A program made the translations under genes and the position numbers. The notes under the pieces are model-generated. The model had not been told where the DNA came from, ran no database searches, and worked only from the letters and a program-made list of their open reading frames with translations. Shown one piece after another: positions 20,550-30,624 of a stretch of 64,000 nucleotides of DNA. How positions within the stretch are numbered: the stretch's first letter is position 1; every line of letters starts with the position of its first letter. Origin of the DNA: Symbiodinium natans (lineage: Eukaryota; Sar; Dinophyceae; Suessiales; Symbiodiniaceae); contig CAJNDS010000446.1 in the NCBI GenBank assembly GCA_905221605.1, forward strand, positions 1,472,904 through 1,536,903. Reading direction: 5' to 3'.

Positions 20550-21749
20550 AACCCTAAGCCCGAAACCCTAAACCCTAAACCCTAAACCCTAAACCCTAAG
20601 CCCTAAGCCCTAAGCCCTAACCCAAAACCCTAAAAGTACGAAACTCTAAAGTTTACCCTAAATCCTTAGCCGTCATGTACACCCAAAACCCCGAAGAGAG
20701 TGTAAGAGTTGGGGACCTGGAATGGCTCGGCAGGGTTTAGGGTTCAGGGTTCAGGGGTTGGGGTTTAGACCTTTCAAGTCTTGCAATCTGGGGGTTTGGG
20801 GTTTAGCGTTTAAGGTCGGAAGGATAAGGAACCCGGGGGCAGTAAGCGTTTCAAGGCACTCGGGGCTTGAACTCAGGATATGGGGGTTTATGATATGAGG
20901 AGTATATTTATTGGGGTCCTTGTGATAAGGGGAATCCTACTATTTAGGGCCTCTATATTGGGGGTCATATTAGAGGTACCTTATCGGGGTCCTTATTATC
21001 AGGGGATTGTATTATTTAGGGGCTCCTGTACTAGGGGTCCTCTGTTATCGCAAACCAGCCTCGGTCGCTCGAAGGGTTTAGGGTTTGGGGTTTAGGGTTT
21101 AAAGCCCTAAACCTGAACCTTAAACCGAAACCTCTCAACCCCAAAAAGCCTGCTCTGGCCACTCAAACATCCTCTAACCTTGGACGAGATAGGGGTTTCC
21201 GAAGATCCTAGAATCCTTTAAGCCCTAAACCCTAAAGTTTGAACCTCTCAACCCTAAGGCCTTTTTAAACCCTAATTAAACCCTAAACCCCTCAACCCAG
21301 AGACCTTACCCCCTCTCAAAGGCCCAAAAGGGTCTCTTGGTGGCCAGCTCTGTATGAGGTGAATACTTGCGATGTTCCTCCCACAGTAGACGAGGCCATG
21401 GCCCTAAACCCTAAAACCCTAAGCCCTAAGCCCTAAACCCTAAACCTCAAACCCCAAACCCCGAACCCCAAACCCTAAACCCTAAAACCCTAAACCCGAA
21501 ACCCTAAACCCGTCCTGAGAGTCCAGATGGGCAGCTTGTGGTTTAGGGGTTTAGGGCTTAGGGTTGAGGATCTTTTTTTGGTTCTGGGCTAGTTTTTTTG
21601 TCTTTCTCAGGAGCTTCTCTCAATACTGAAGAGAGCGCGGCTACTGGGGTCTCAGGTAATGTATAACGGCTCAGGGTTTAGGCCTTAGCGTTTAGGTGGG
21701 CTTAGTGTTGCTAGGGATTAGGGATTAGGGTTTAGGGTTTAGGGTTTAG
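20550..21749. repeat. Degenerate arrays and unique sequence
   Basis: C arrays 20550-20630, G drift 20730-20780, family G-like AT-rich palindromic sequence 20878-21060, mixed C-rich drift 21100-21300, C arrays 21400-21515, G drift 21540-21570, G array 21715-21750. A small open stretch near 21396 (VDEAMA) is too short to call. Confidence 0.6.
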
Positions 21750-21824
21750 GGTTTACATCGCCTCACCTTGTCAACCCACGAAGCTTCAAGTACAGATCTC
21801 AGCTGAATCACAACTTCCGGAAGG
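21750..21824 (+). CDS. Predicted exon with both splice sites inside telomere repeats
   Basis: If the acceptor is TTTAG|GG at 21748-21749 and the donor AAGG|GTTTAGGG at 21825-21826, the exon encodes SPHLVNPRSFKYRSQLNHNF RK. Both signals are heptamer sequence. Aromatic/basic, protein-like. Unknown family. Confidence 0.45.
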
Positions 21825-22894
21825 GTTTAGGGATTAGGGTTTAGGGTTTAGGCTTGTGAGAGCACTTTGCTTCTCTCAAGTCCCTCCACACCCCTAAGCC
21901 CTAACTACTAAACCCCAGGCCCGAAACCCAAATCAACTTTCGATGTACCGGGCCTAGCTCCTAAATCCTAGAGAGGGGTACCAAGATAAGAACGTTTCTG
22001 AATCTATGTAACAAATTGAAATAAGTTAATATAGTTATCGTGCAGTATCATACAAGACCGTATAGTATACAACAGAATCAGAACAATATGGTGTCATACC
22101 GCATCGCATATCAGCTTATTTTCCATTTCGAACGCCTAACCAACGCTCAATCTTGGCGCAAATACTTTTGGGGGATGGGGTAGAAAGCCATCAGCCCTGA
22201 TCGCGAATCGGAAATCTCAAGCTCTGACCCCAAAAGGACCCTAAACCCTAAACCTTACACCCTACACCCTAAACCCTAAACCCTAAACCCTAAGCCCTAA
22301 ACCCTAAACCCTAAACCCTTAACTCTACACATGTTAGCCTTAAACCTTTGACACCATGGAGCCTAAAGCGCTAAACCCCGAACTTCGTTTGCAACCCCGA
22401 ACTTCGTTTGCTTGTTCTTGGTCGCCGGGACTTGTCGCGCGACGACCTTGCGTTTGACCCTACCTACGCCGAGACTGGGACTACGGAGCTGACGTAGTAA
22501 ATGAAAAGGAGGCTCCTGTATATAAACGAAGTTAAGCCCCGAAGCGCAAACCTTGGGAAACCCCCTAAACCCACAACCCCCTAAAGCCCTAAATTTCCAA
22601 AACCCTGAACCCCTCGACCCTAAACCCCTAAACCCCAAGCCACCAAGCTCTTACTTGGAGGTTCAGGGCACTTGGGAACCCATGAGAAGTGTAAGAAGCC
22701 CCTTAAGTACCCTAATAGGGTTATAAGTACAGTTATAATTGGGTTACCCTAACCCCTAACCCCTAACCCCTAACCCCTAAACCCTAAACCCTAAACCCTA
22801 AACCCTAAACCCTAAACCCTAAACCCTAAACCCTAAACCCTAAACCCCTAAACCCCTAAACCCTAGTACTACCATGAACCTCCAAGCAAGCCAG
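21825..22894. repeat. Arrays, AT-rich unique island, array-interrupted family E MITE
   Basis: G array 21825-21862; unique AT-rich 21960-22140; C arrays 22240-22325; unique 22330-22640; family E copy 22651-22886 holding a C-rich array at 22746-22866. A minus-strand frame at 22363-22638 lacks splice support. Confidence 0.65.
22651..22886. mobile_element. Family E MITE copy split by a C-rich array
   Basis: Left part ACTTGGAGGTTCAGGGCACT through ATAATTGGGTTA, then CCCTAACCC/CCCTAAA units (22746-22866), then TACCATGAACCTCCAAG. In the 19248 copy the same junction reads GGGTTACCAAGTACCATGAA without interruption, so the array interrupts the element at a GGGTTA. Confidence 0.7.
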
Positions 22895-22979
22895 GTCGAG
22901 GAGCGGCTTGCCGCGCGGCGTCAAGAGGTGGCCAAGTGGGAAGAGAAGCGCAAGGCAGCTGGAGTGGATGACTTTTGTG
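22895..22979 (+). CDS. Predicted exon, 28 codons, charged helical segment
   Basis: Acceptor GCCAG|G; frame VEERLAARRQEVAKWEEKRK then AAGVDDF; donor one of the GTs at 22977-22981. Charged helical, coiled-coil-like composition. It follows the array-bearing family E element and is followed by a 26-nt G run and a G array. Confidence 0.55.
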
Positions 22980-23410
22980 GTGGTGGGGGGGGGGGGGGGG
23001 GGGGGGGGGGTGGGTTAGGGTTTAGGGTTTAGGATTTGGGGTTTAGGGTTTAGGATTTAGGGTTTAGGGTTTAGGGGATTAGGATTTAGGGTTTAGGGTT
23101 CCGGGCCGTTCAGGGTTTACGGCTGAGGCTTCTAATAAGAAATCTGCCTTTTTCAGCCAGGGTTTCGAAATTTCTTAAAACCCCAAATGGAAATAAGAAA
23201 GTTAGGTTTGAACCAGACCCTGAAATATATTTCTTATTCGAGGGTTGATTAGAGGTGAGTATAGGGACAGAGTTGGGGAACATGTAACTCACCAGTGTAG
23301 AGCTTTTCGGTGTGCTCTAAGCTCTAAACCCTAAACCCTAAACCCTAAACCCTAAACCCTAAACCCTAAACCCTAAACCCTAAACCCTAAACCCTAAACC
23401 CTAAACGCGG
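22980..23410. repeat. G run, G array, unique sequence, C array
   Basis: 26-nt G homopolymer 22985-23010, G array with ATTAGGG drift to 23100, unique 23101-23320 (minus-strand frame not convincing), pure C array 23323-23406 abutting the first family A foldback element. Confidence 0.75.
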
Positions 23411-23501
23411 GGAAGAGGCCCGGCACAAAAAGTCACCTTATTTGGGCCTTTCCGGCCTGAAACACCTCAAAAAAGGTGACTTTTTGTGCCGGGCCTCTTC
23501 C
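23411..23501. mobile_element. Family A foldback element, copy 1
   Basis: 91 bp with perfect 29-bp terminal inverted repeats beginning GGAAGAGGCCCGGCAC, around a 33-bp centre. No coding capacity. Embedded in C-rich telomere-type repeats. Confidence 0.9.
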
Positions 23502-23597
23502 GCCCGCCGTGCCGGCACGCGAAGAGGTGCTCTAAGCTCTAAGCTCTAAGCCCTAAACCCTAAACCCTAAACCCTAAACCCGAAACCCTAAACGCGG

Positions 23598-23688
23598 GGA
23601 AGAGGCCCGGCACAAAAAGTCACCATATTTGGGCCTTTCCGGCCTGAAACACCTCAAAAAAGGTGACTTTTTGTGCCGGGCCTCTTCC
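23598..23688. mobile_element. Family A foldback element, copy 2
   Basis: Same 91-bp structure as copy 1 with a single-base change (ACCATATT). Followed by CCCTGAGC-type drifted repeats. Confidence 0.9.
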
Positions 23689-23781
23689 GCCCTAAGCCCT
23701 AAGCCCGAAGCCCTCAGCCCTGAGCCTTGAGCCCTGAGCCCTGAGCCCTGAGCCCTTAAAGGCTTCCCCGCAAGAGCCCGG

Positions 23782-23869
23782 CAGAGCCCGGCACAAAAAG
23801 TCACCTTATTTAGGCCTTTCCGGCCTGAAACACCTCAAAAAAGGTGACTTTTTGTGCCGGGCCTCTTCC
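23782..23869. mobile_element. Family A foldback element, copy 3
   Basis: Left end begins GCAGAGCCCGGC instead of GGAAGAGGCCCGGC; the right end is intact. Followed by CTCTAAGCTCTAAG repeats and then the left end of the giant element at 23931. Confidence 0.85.
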
Positions 23870-23930
23870 GCCCGCCGTGCCGGCACGCGAAGAGGTGCTC
23901 TAAGCTCTAAGCTCTAAGCCCTAAACCCTA

Positions 23931-23957
23931 CCAGGGCGGGCTGTTCGACTCTTGTTA
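23931..23957 (+). repeat. Left terminal inverted repeat of the giant element
   Basis: 27 bp; pairs with 41526-41552 with two mismatches. Preceded by CCCTA; the final TA is the candidate target duplication. Confidence 0.8.
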
Positions 23958-24577
23958 GCTAAACAACCCCTGTATGCTATTCGGCTCTTGTTTCATTATA
24001 AGACAAGGAAGGGACCAGGTCTCATCTTTAAGCTTGGCCGAAAGGTGCGTAAATTCAAGCTGTTACAGGGTCTTTGAACACAATGTGCGGCGGCAGGCCG
24101 GGGATTTGCACGATATATACAGTGCCCTCGTGTGCAGTTCGCACATTTACCTTTTTGGAAGTCGGGCGTGCGTGGTCCCATTTTCTCGTGTATAGATGAA
24201 GTGTGGGGGGGGGGGGGGGGGGGCGGGGCGCTCTTGAAATTCCTGGCCACGGTTTTCGAGTGTGTTTTTCTTTTGGTGTGGGGCTCTGTCAGTGAGCACT
24301 ATATAGCTGTGTGCATGCAGAATCTTTTTAGAATTGTCGGGCTTGGTATGCGTTGCTGTACTGCGTGAGTGTGTGAAGGGTGTGCTGCATGCAGGCTGCT
24401 GTGCACAACGCATGCATGGGCAGACACACCATGTGCTGCATGGGCATGGCTGTGCCAACCTCCGGAACGCAGGCTTTTGACTCGAGGGCACAGGACATTT
24501 GTGGAGCACTGCGAGCATGTCTGCACAGGACGACCTTGAATAAACCAGAAGTTCACGAAGTCACCATTTTAGTTGTA

Positions 24578-25063
24578 ATGGCCACGGACTCCTTACCTGC
24601 AATGGCAAGAGCCGAGAAGATTTCCATGATCTCCAAGCTGGTATTCGATCATTGCGTTGCCCCGCATACAGAGAGAATCCGGCAGACAGGGTCAATCCTT
24701 CCCACCTCTAGCCTTCGACACAAGAGTACGCGAGATACGCTTTCTTGGGCGAAGGATCTAGATCAGGGCCGCTACTTCACGCATGCTCTGGTACGAGATG
24801 TGCTGACAGATATCTTGGAAACACACAAAGTCGACCTACCTTGCACTCCGGGTTTCAGTCAACAGAAATGGGTTGAAGACCAATCTCGTATTCTTCACAA
24901 GTGTTTGAAGAAGGCACGTCGCAAATCGACCGCGTCGCCCGCAATGGACCCCAGCACTTTGGAGACACAGCCGTGGGATTATGGGGAGCTCGACGAGGAG
25001 GAGGCGGGCTTTCTTTTCCCAATCGCATGCAGGCAACAATTATCATGGCAGGTTTGCGTTTAG
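24578..25063 (+). CDS. Element exon region 1: unknown protein, Lys-rich then acidic
   Basis: Starts at ATG 24578 (MATDSLPAMARAEKISMISK). The next 160 residues are well mixed and protein-like, containing a basic patch (KKARRKSTAS) then an acidic tail (YGELDEEEAG). Possible donors are the GC at about 25009 or the GT at about 25053. No domain recognised. First coding exon visible in the element, about 650 bp from the left end. Confidence 0.5.
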   Translation: MATDSLPAMARAEKISMISKLVFDHCVAPHTERIRQTGSILPTSSLRHKSTRDTLSWAKDLDQGRYFTHALVRDVLTDILETHKVDLPCTPGFSQQKWVEDQSRILHKCLKKARRKSTASPAMDPSTLETQPWDYGELDEEEAGFLFPIACRQQLSWQVCV

Positions 25064-25976
25064 CTGTGTAGCTTGCGGCATGCATGCAGCCAATCATGGA
25101 CAGGAAACACAAGTCCTCAAGCGGAAGGCCAGCAGCAGCAGCACTGTGACAGTTTCTGGGCCGAAGGGATGAGTTTGTAATGCTACCATCTTGACTGTGT
25201 CTCTGGAATTGATTTGCATGAGAGAGTTATCAGCCCAGGTCCCAGATGAGATTCGCCCTCCGAAGAGATTGCGCACGAAGACGTGCCCTGGACAAGATAA
25301 ACCAATGCAGTGATCCAGGTTGGGGATGTCGTTTTCGTAAGTGCATTGCAGCTGAGGGCGAGCCATCTTTGCATTCCAGAAGAGCCCGACTGCAGCATAG
25401 CTTCTGGGCAAAACCCCGAGTCTTAAAATTCAGTCGAGTTGCTATTTTGGCACTTATAAGACGCAATTCCATTGTAGCTTCTCAGGAACCCGATGCTGAC
25501 GATTGGTCTGCCGATGCTATCGAGCCAGCTGCCGCGTGGAAGAGAGCTGGTGACATATATAGATCAGATATACAGAAACGCACACACACACACACACATT
25601 TTTGTGAGTCATGTGGTTTGTTCGTCCTTTTTGGAGATGTTCATCTAAGGCACCTGGAGAAATCGATGCAGATCAGTGGGATGGCTGGGATGGAGATGCT
25701 TATGGTTCTGCTGCTGCGCATGATGGATGCGAAGCAGCTAGGACTTGAAACCGCTTAAGCCCGAAACCCTAACCCCCAAAGCCCTTAAATTATATACCTC
25801 GCAAAGGGTTCAGGCTTGTATGTGGGAGGCTGCTGCTTCACGTGGCCAGCTTTTGTGCTGTAAGGCCGATTGGAAGGAGTGGAACAATGGCATTGCCGAG
25901 GCCAGTGCTTCACTTAGATGTTTCAGTTAGGAAGCTCTTAAAGTTAATTCGGCCATGATTTGAAGCCGTTGGACAG

Positions 25977-26699
25977 GAAGCTGCCTGGGATGAACCAGCA
26001 GCGGACCAGATCGGAACAGGAGAAGGCGGCACTTTGGTGAATGCACCCGCTGCTGCCTCGATTGACGAGGGCAAGTGGGCAGACCCTGAAAGCTCGGGTT
26101 GGGAGGGTGAGTCCGGGCAGGAGGCCTCAGCTTGGGACCCCTCAGCTGACCTAGCCGTGGCCGAAAGCTGGAATGATGGACTCGGAACAACTTGGGCTGC
26201 CCCAGCTGAAGGTGATGATTCAGAAGCTGGTGCGGATGGAGCTGCGCAAGAAGATGCAGCTTGGGCTGCCCCAGCTGGGGGCGAAGATGGTGGAGCCGAG
26301 CAGGACGCTGCAGCTTGGGAGTCTGCAGGCGATGGGCAAGCTTGGAGCGATGGATCCGGTCAGGATGCTGCAGCCGCTTGGGCTGCAGACGATGGGCAAG
26401 CCTGGACTGATGGGTCCGGGCAGGACAGCGCAGACGCTTGGGATGCTGCAGATGGGCAAGTCTGGAATGATGGGTCCGGGCAGGGCAGCGCAGCTTCTGA
26501 TGGCCACGCTGGCTCGGGCAGCAGCCGTGGGAATTCCATTCCGAAGTTCGGCCTTGTGACGAAGGAGGGTGTGAATGCCTTGTTCAAACCCAAGATTGCG
26601 CCCACGAAAGCAGGCTCCTGGCCAGCACGCTATGCGTTTGGAAATGTATTCGGTTGCAAGTGTTGCACGAGGTTGTGTGGGAAAGGTTCGTGCGGCTGA
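25977..26699 (+). CDS. Element exon: acidic Trp/Gly/Asp repeat protein
   Basis: After GACAG|G the frame opens EAAWDEPAADQIG and leads into repeats of the type DGQAWSDGSGQDAA, about 20 residues long, three to four copies, with Trp at fixed spacing and Asp/Glu elsewhere. Low-complexity and probably disordered. The last 45 residues (Lys/Cys-rich) may be intron read-through. Function unknown. Confidence 0.55.
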   Translation, partial: EAAWDEPAADQIGTGEGGTLVNAPAAASIDEGKWADPESSGWEGESGQEASAWDPSADLAVAESWNDGLGTTWAAPAEGDDSEAGADGAAQEDAAWAAPAGGEDGGAEQDAAAWESAGDGQAWSDGSGQDAAAAWAADDGQAWTDGSGQDSADAWDAADGQVWNDGSGQGSAASDGHAGSGSSRGNSIPKFGLVTKEGVNALFKPKIAPTKAGSWPARYAFGNVFGCKCCTRLCGKGSCG

Positions 26700-26765
26700 G
26701 GCTCGCGAGATTCGGTCGAACCCAGGCCTCCGACTTCTACGCGAGCGCCTTCGGCTTATATTTAG

Positions 26766-26942
26766 GAGGTCAAATTTGCACCCCGGAATCAAACACATAG
26801 ATATGAATTTCTCGAGGATGGGAACCACTACTTGCGTTTTAATGGTAAGGAGAGGTATGGGGACTACAAGGGTCATGGCCGGATTGGATCAGATGGATTG
26901 TTGCACCCAGTAGCTTGGCCTTACAAGGAAGTTCATTTTTTT
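26766..26942 (+). CDS. Element exon, 59 codons, compact domain fragment
   Basis: Acceptor TTTAG|G, donor TTT|GTAAGG, phase 0 at both ends. Contains HRYEFLEDGNHYLRFNGKER and GHGRIGSDGLLHPVAWPYKE, rich in Tyr, Gly and His and clearly coding in appearance. Family not identified. Confidence 0.6.
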
Positions 26943-27103
26943 GTAAGGATGTTCTTATTGCTTATTGGCAAATTGTCTGGAGGTTGAAACGCCAAACCCT
27001 GTCGATCCGAGCCCTGCTCTGAAGGCTGCATGGGTTTACATGTTTCACTTGTGTTCTGCCTGCTTTGACCGTGTAGTTCTGAGTGCTGTCAATTCTGTCG
27101 CAG

Positions 27104-27397
27104 GTGTGGCCTCGCCTTGAAGACTTGAGCAACGATGACTTGCCCAATTTGGATGACATGGAATGGCCCGACAGTGCCTTCGAAGGCTACGAGGAGCCAG
27201 GCGCGGAGGAGCCAGGCGAGGAGGAACCAGGCAAGGAGCCAGGCGAGGAGCCAGGTGCCGAGGAGCCAGGTGCCGAGGAGCCAGGCACCGAGGATACGTG
27301 GCAAGGCGACAATGATGGGAATGAGGCCTGGTATGGCGAGGTTGCCCCAGAAAGCGAGCAGCCCCAGCAGTTGATTGAGCCTTGGCGAAAAATATGA
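27104..27397 (+). CDS. Element exon: Glu-Pro-Gly acidic repeat
   Basis: Acceptor CGCAG|G. VWPRLEDLSNDDLPNLDD is followed by about eight EEPGAEEPG pentad/hexad repeats and a mixed tail ending at TGA 27395. Donor inside the tail is possible. Acidic, disordered linker. Confidence 0.55.
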   Translation: MWPRLEDLSNDDLPNLDDMEWPDSAFEGYEEPGAEEPGEEEPGKEPGEEPGAEEPGAEEPGTEDTWQGDNDGNEAWYGEVAPESEQPQQLIEPWRKI

Positions 27398-27483
27398 TAT
27401 GATCATGTTTGGCTGTTTTCCGCCCTCTGCTTGTCGAGTTAAGAAAAGTCGCCTACAAAATGACTCTCCCCTTTTTTAATCAG

Positions 27484-27576
27484 GTTGAAGGTGCTGCTGC
27501 CTCTATTCCGGAGGCGGCTGCCTCATCCCTGCCTGCACAGCCGCCAGATTCAGCCACCCAGGAGGGCGGTTCTTAG
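27484..27576 (+). CDS. Element exon, Ala-rich
   Basis: Acceptor AATCAG|G; VEGAAASIPEAAASSLPAQP and then a stop at 27574-27576 unless an earlier donor is used. Low complexity. Confidence 0.4.
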   Translation, partial: VEGAAASIPEAAASSLPAQPPDSATQEGGS

Positions 27577-27618
27577 GGATGACATTGGTGCTCGAGGGCT
27601 CATGTTCATTTTTTTTAG

Positions 27619-27725
27619 GATAGATACCCCTTTCCCCAGGAAATCGTGACGAAAATCCGACAGATGGATTATGGCCCGGACATGGTTGCAATGTGCAAGC
27701 AATTGGTGGACAAAGCGCAGGCACT
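27619..27725 (+). CDS. Element exon, 35 codons
   Basis: Acceptor TTTTTAG|G; DRYPFPQEIVTKIRQMDYGP then DMVAMCKQLVDKAQA; donor CACT|GTAGCC. Helical, protein-like; 46-bp intron to the next exon. Family unknown. Confidence 0.6.
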
Positions 27726-27771
27726 GTAGCCCATTTTTTTGACAGTTCTTACAATTGCAGCTTCCTTGCAG

Positions 27772-27858
27772 GCATCTGAAGCCATGGGAGTTTCCATTGG
27801 CAAGAATGAGAAGCTCCTTGGCCAAACCCTTGCATGCTTCTCATCTGCGTGGCAATAT
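27772..27858 (+). CDS. Element exon, 29 codons
   Basis: Acceptor TTGCAG|G; ASEAMGVSIGKNEKLLGQTL then ACFSSAWQY; donor TAT|GTCTAA. Continues the helical segment of the preceding exon. Confidence 0.5.
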
Positions 27859-28326
27859 GTCTAACCCTAAGCCCTTGACACAAAACAGGCAATATGTGCT
27901 CCTGATCTCAGGCCCAAAGTAAAGCCTACGACGGCCGCTTGGGCACTTAATGTATGGGGTTCGTTCAACAAGGAATTTATCGTGGTGAACAACTTCACCA
28001 AATCGCATTCGGGAATTACCCAACAGTGCGAGGGTTTGGGGGTGTTTAGGGTTTAGGGTTTAGGGTTTAGGTTTTTAGGGTTTAGGGTTTGGGGTTGAGG
28101 GTTTATAGGGTTTTAGGGTTTTAGGGTTTTGGGTTTAGGGTTTAGGGTTTATAGCTTAAACTTTTAGGGTTTAGGGTTTAGGGTCTCGGGCTGGAACTTA
28201 GAAGGCTTACAGGGTTTAGGGCTCCTGCCTTAAAAACCCGAAACCCTAAACCCATAAACCCTTAACCCTAAACCCTGACACCGGGAACCCCATCGTTCAA
28301 GTGATCCACAGCGCCCTTCTTTTCAG

Positions 28327-28379
28327 GCCGCAGATGCACGAGATTCCCGGAAGAGAACCACCAAAGGTCCTGAGGCAAC
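28327..28379 (+). CDS. Element exon, basic, 17 codons
   Basis: Acceptor TTCAG|G; AADARDSRKRTTKGPEA; donor CAAC|GTTGAG. Preceded by a telomere-type array region (28040-28285), the only sizeable one inside the element. Confidence 0.5.
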
Positions 28380-28440
28380 GTTGAGTTGCATGTGTGCCAT
28401 GCATATGTGTTTGTGCCCCGCTCTATCTTCACTGGCTAAG

Positions 28441-28905
28441 GCCTTCGAAGTACATGATGGCAGCAATATATTGCCCGTAGCAGCTGCCTACGAAGCTTGC
28501 ATCAGCGGCAAACACTCTCCCGTGAATCCCCATCGCCAGCGGCTTTTGGTAGCGTCACACAAGGAGGCCAAATTGCAGAAGACAAACAAGAAAGGCCCCG
28601 CTGCCAAAGGCAAAGCTGGCAAGAAACACAATGCCGAAGCCGACAAGGAAGAGCAAACGGCGGCCGAACCAAAGGCAGAGACCCCTGCGCCCAAACCCAC
28701 GCAGACCCCAAAGCCTGCAGAGGAAGCAACCGCTGCATGCGCCAAGACGAAGGGCAAGCCAAACAAAGCGAGCAAGCAGAAAGGCACAAAGCGCCCGGAC
28801 ACTTTTTACAACACTGCGCGCAAAGCCTTCCAAGCAAAGTTTCTGGGTGGAATCAGCCTTTCATTTCTGAGCTATGAAAGTGGAGCATATAAACGAGTAG
28901 AATAG
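28441..28905 (+). CDS. Element exon: Lys/Ala/Pro-rich basic linker
   Basis: Acceptor GCTAAG|G; AFEVHDGSNILPVAAAYEAC, then a long segment of Lys-Gly, Ala-Glu and Thr-Pro-Lys runs, closing with KRPDTFYNTARKAFQAK. Resembles a histone-H1-like tail or linker in composition only. Stop at 28903-28905 unless spliced. Confidence 0.55.
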   Translation, partial: AFEVHDGSNILPVAAAYEACISGKHSPVNPHRQRLLVASHKEAKLQKTNKKGPAAKGKAGKKHNAEADKEEQTAAEPKAETPAPKPTQTPKPAEEATAACAKTKGKPNKASKQKGTKRPDTFYNTARKAFQAKFLGGISLSFLSYESGAYKRVE

Positions 28906-29034
28906 GCACGTGAACTGAATGAAGCCCCAGGCTTGGGAAAATCCCTCATCGTGAGAAGGAGGAGAGGCCAGGTGTGCATGTGCGTGCATGTAACCACTCG
29001 CTTATAGAGCACAGTCACGCGTGCATGCGCACAG

Positions 29035-29103
29035 GTGGAAATTATCGAACGAGCGTGCCGACGTTCTCGCCAACTTTTCGATCAACGAGCTGAAGCGCCG
29101 CAG
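29035..29103 (+). CDS. Element exon, 23 codons
   Basis: Acceptor CACAG|G; WKLSNERADVLANFSINELK then RR; donor CGCAG|GTACAT. Typical short dinoflagellate exon, well bounded. Family not named. Confidence 0.55.
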
Positions 29104-29719
29104 GTACATTTAGATGTGTCTTTAACGTTGGATCATTTTGCTGATCCATGCCGTGCCACATGAGTCGGCCACGGGCCGTGCTGTCAGGGCCGGGCATGAA
29201 AACTTATAAGGGGCAACAGTAGGAGCAGCGTCTTGCCTTTACAAGGACAGTATAGAGGTGTTTCTCCGGCAGCTGATCGGCCCAAGCACGATCTTAGATC
29301 TTTCTAATTTATTTTCGGGAGCCTGTTGTAATAACAACACTTCCAAGAAGCTCACTCTCGGAGATTCTGTCGATCAATCCCTTGGGTCCTGCAGGGAGAA
29401 ATCGTCCAACGCAGCGCATGTCGGTGATCGTCCTTGGCTTTTGTCTCATGTGTTTGTACCTTTCCCTCTCTCTCTCGAGGTCTCTTTCTTTACGTACTCT
29501 GAACAGCAGCAGCGCGTGAGGACCAAGAGAGTTTCATAGGGTGATGCAGCTTTGTCAGGTTCATGGGTTCAAGCTTCCATGGCTGGGGGACCGATTGCCC
29601 GTAGTGACAGATTGGTTTTCCACTTTCCGAGGGGTAAATTAAGTACTTTAGGGGCTCACGGTCAGGGGCTCTGTTCGGAACTGGTTCCTGAGTCATGAAG
29701 TACTCACGCCTCGCTGCAG

Positions 29720-29897
29720 TGCTGGCATGCCTTCATCTCTGTGGCCGCCCTAGACTCTAGACACATTGAACTCATGAAGTCTTTCGCTGCTAGCTTGGGC
29801 AACATGTTGATTGCTTACCTTGTCTGGAACCAAGCCTTTGGGGATGTGACTCCGGAGAACACGCTCCACTTTGCGGAAATCTTCGCAGGACCGCTGT
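29720..29897 (+). CDS. Element exon carrying the FAG (motif I-like) segment
   Basis: Acceptor CTGCAG; CWHAFISVAALDSRHIELMK leads to ENTLHFAEIFAG. The final HFAEIFAG resembles motif I (FAG, S-adenosylmethionine site) of C5-cytosine methyltransferases. Donor at CT|GTGTTAATG or two bases later. Together with the exons at 30226 and 30625 it gives the motif order I-IV-VI. Confidence 0.55.
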
Positions 29898-30110
29898 GTT
29901 AATGCGAGAGAACAAGACATGAGTAAATGGTCTGGTCATGCAAGGACAGCACATGCTGACATCCGCTATGCTTCAGATCGGTTTGCAGGCCCATGCCCTG
30001 GACGCAACGAGACAGCACTAGAGCGAAGATAAAGATAATACCTGGAAATAACCCCTCAACAGTGCCAGCTGCTGACAGTTCTCCTGACCCAGGTCCGATA
30101 CTCCAGAAAG

Positions 30111-30167
30111 CTCAATATGCTCACAGCATTTGGATTTTTGGCGACGATCTATACTGTTACTCGGCTG
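30111..30167 (+). CDS. Element exon, methyltransferase-like middle part
   Basis: LNMLTAFGFLATIYTVTRL, 19 codons, compatible with a GC donor at 30168. Two alternative frames are open over this stretch. I prefer this one because LTxxGFL...LRL followed by GG(V)xW is the arrangement I recall for this dinoflagellate family. Confidence 0.4.
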
Positions 30168-30225
30168 GCAATCCTTCGTATGTGAAGACTCAGCTTGCAG
30201 TGGCACGCATCAAATATTTGCTAAG

Positions 30226-30345
30226 ATCAGACGTTTATGTTTGGGCGGTGTGGCGTGGTATGGAACCCCTTGTTCGTCATGGATATTCATGCTGCCTGGC
30301 TTCGAAAGTGCAGAGCTGTCGCAGCCTTGGAGTCTGGACACCTGA
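30226..30345 (+). CDS. Element exon with GTPCSSW (motif IV-like)
   Basis: Acceptor CTAAG; IRRLCLGGVAWYGTPCSSWI. The PC pair at 30268-30273 matches the catalytic Pro-Cys of C5-methyltransferase motif IV, here followed by Ser-Ser-Trp. The frame stops after about 17 more codons, so splicing or decay is implied. Confidence 0.55.
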   Translation: MRRLCLGGVAWYGTPCSSWIFMLPGFESAELSQPWSLDT

Positions 30346-30483
30346 AGCGACGTAAAATCCAAGGAGCAGAGGTTCCAGTAAGCGACGCCGATTCAATGTG
30401 AAGGGCAAAGGTGGGGTCATAATGCTCTCTGCATGAACCCGTCGCAAACGAACTACCCTGCTGCTTATATAAGGTTCCAAAGC

Positions 30484-30534
30484 ATGGAAAGTAAAAATGG
30501 CAAACCGCATGGCTCGACGTGTCAGCTACATGCT
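30484..30534 (+). CDS. Element exon, short
   Basis: WKVKMANRMARRVSYML, open between a likely acceptor at 30480 (CCAAAG) and downstream sequence. The ANRM...RV pattern fits between motifs IV and VI in the same family. Boundaries uncertain. Confidence 0.35.
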
Positions 30535-30624
30535 TCCCGCCTGCACCTGGAAGCCGTATATGCACCGTGCGAAGTTGCGGGTGGGCATTGCCTTGGATCA
30601 ACCAATGCCAGGCTGGAGTTCCAG

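Noticed and set aside
23574-23804. Minus-strand protein across the foldback cluster
   Set aside because: Same repeats as at 42 kb; no independent support.
24996-25758. A continuous + strand coding frame at 25246-25758
   Set aside because: Includes a (CA)n microsatellite and no good acceptor; probably intron between the exon at 24578 and that at 25977.
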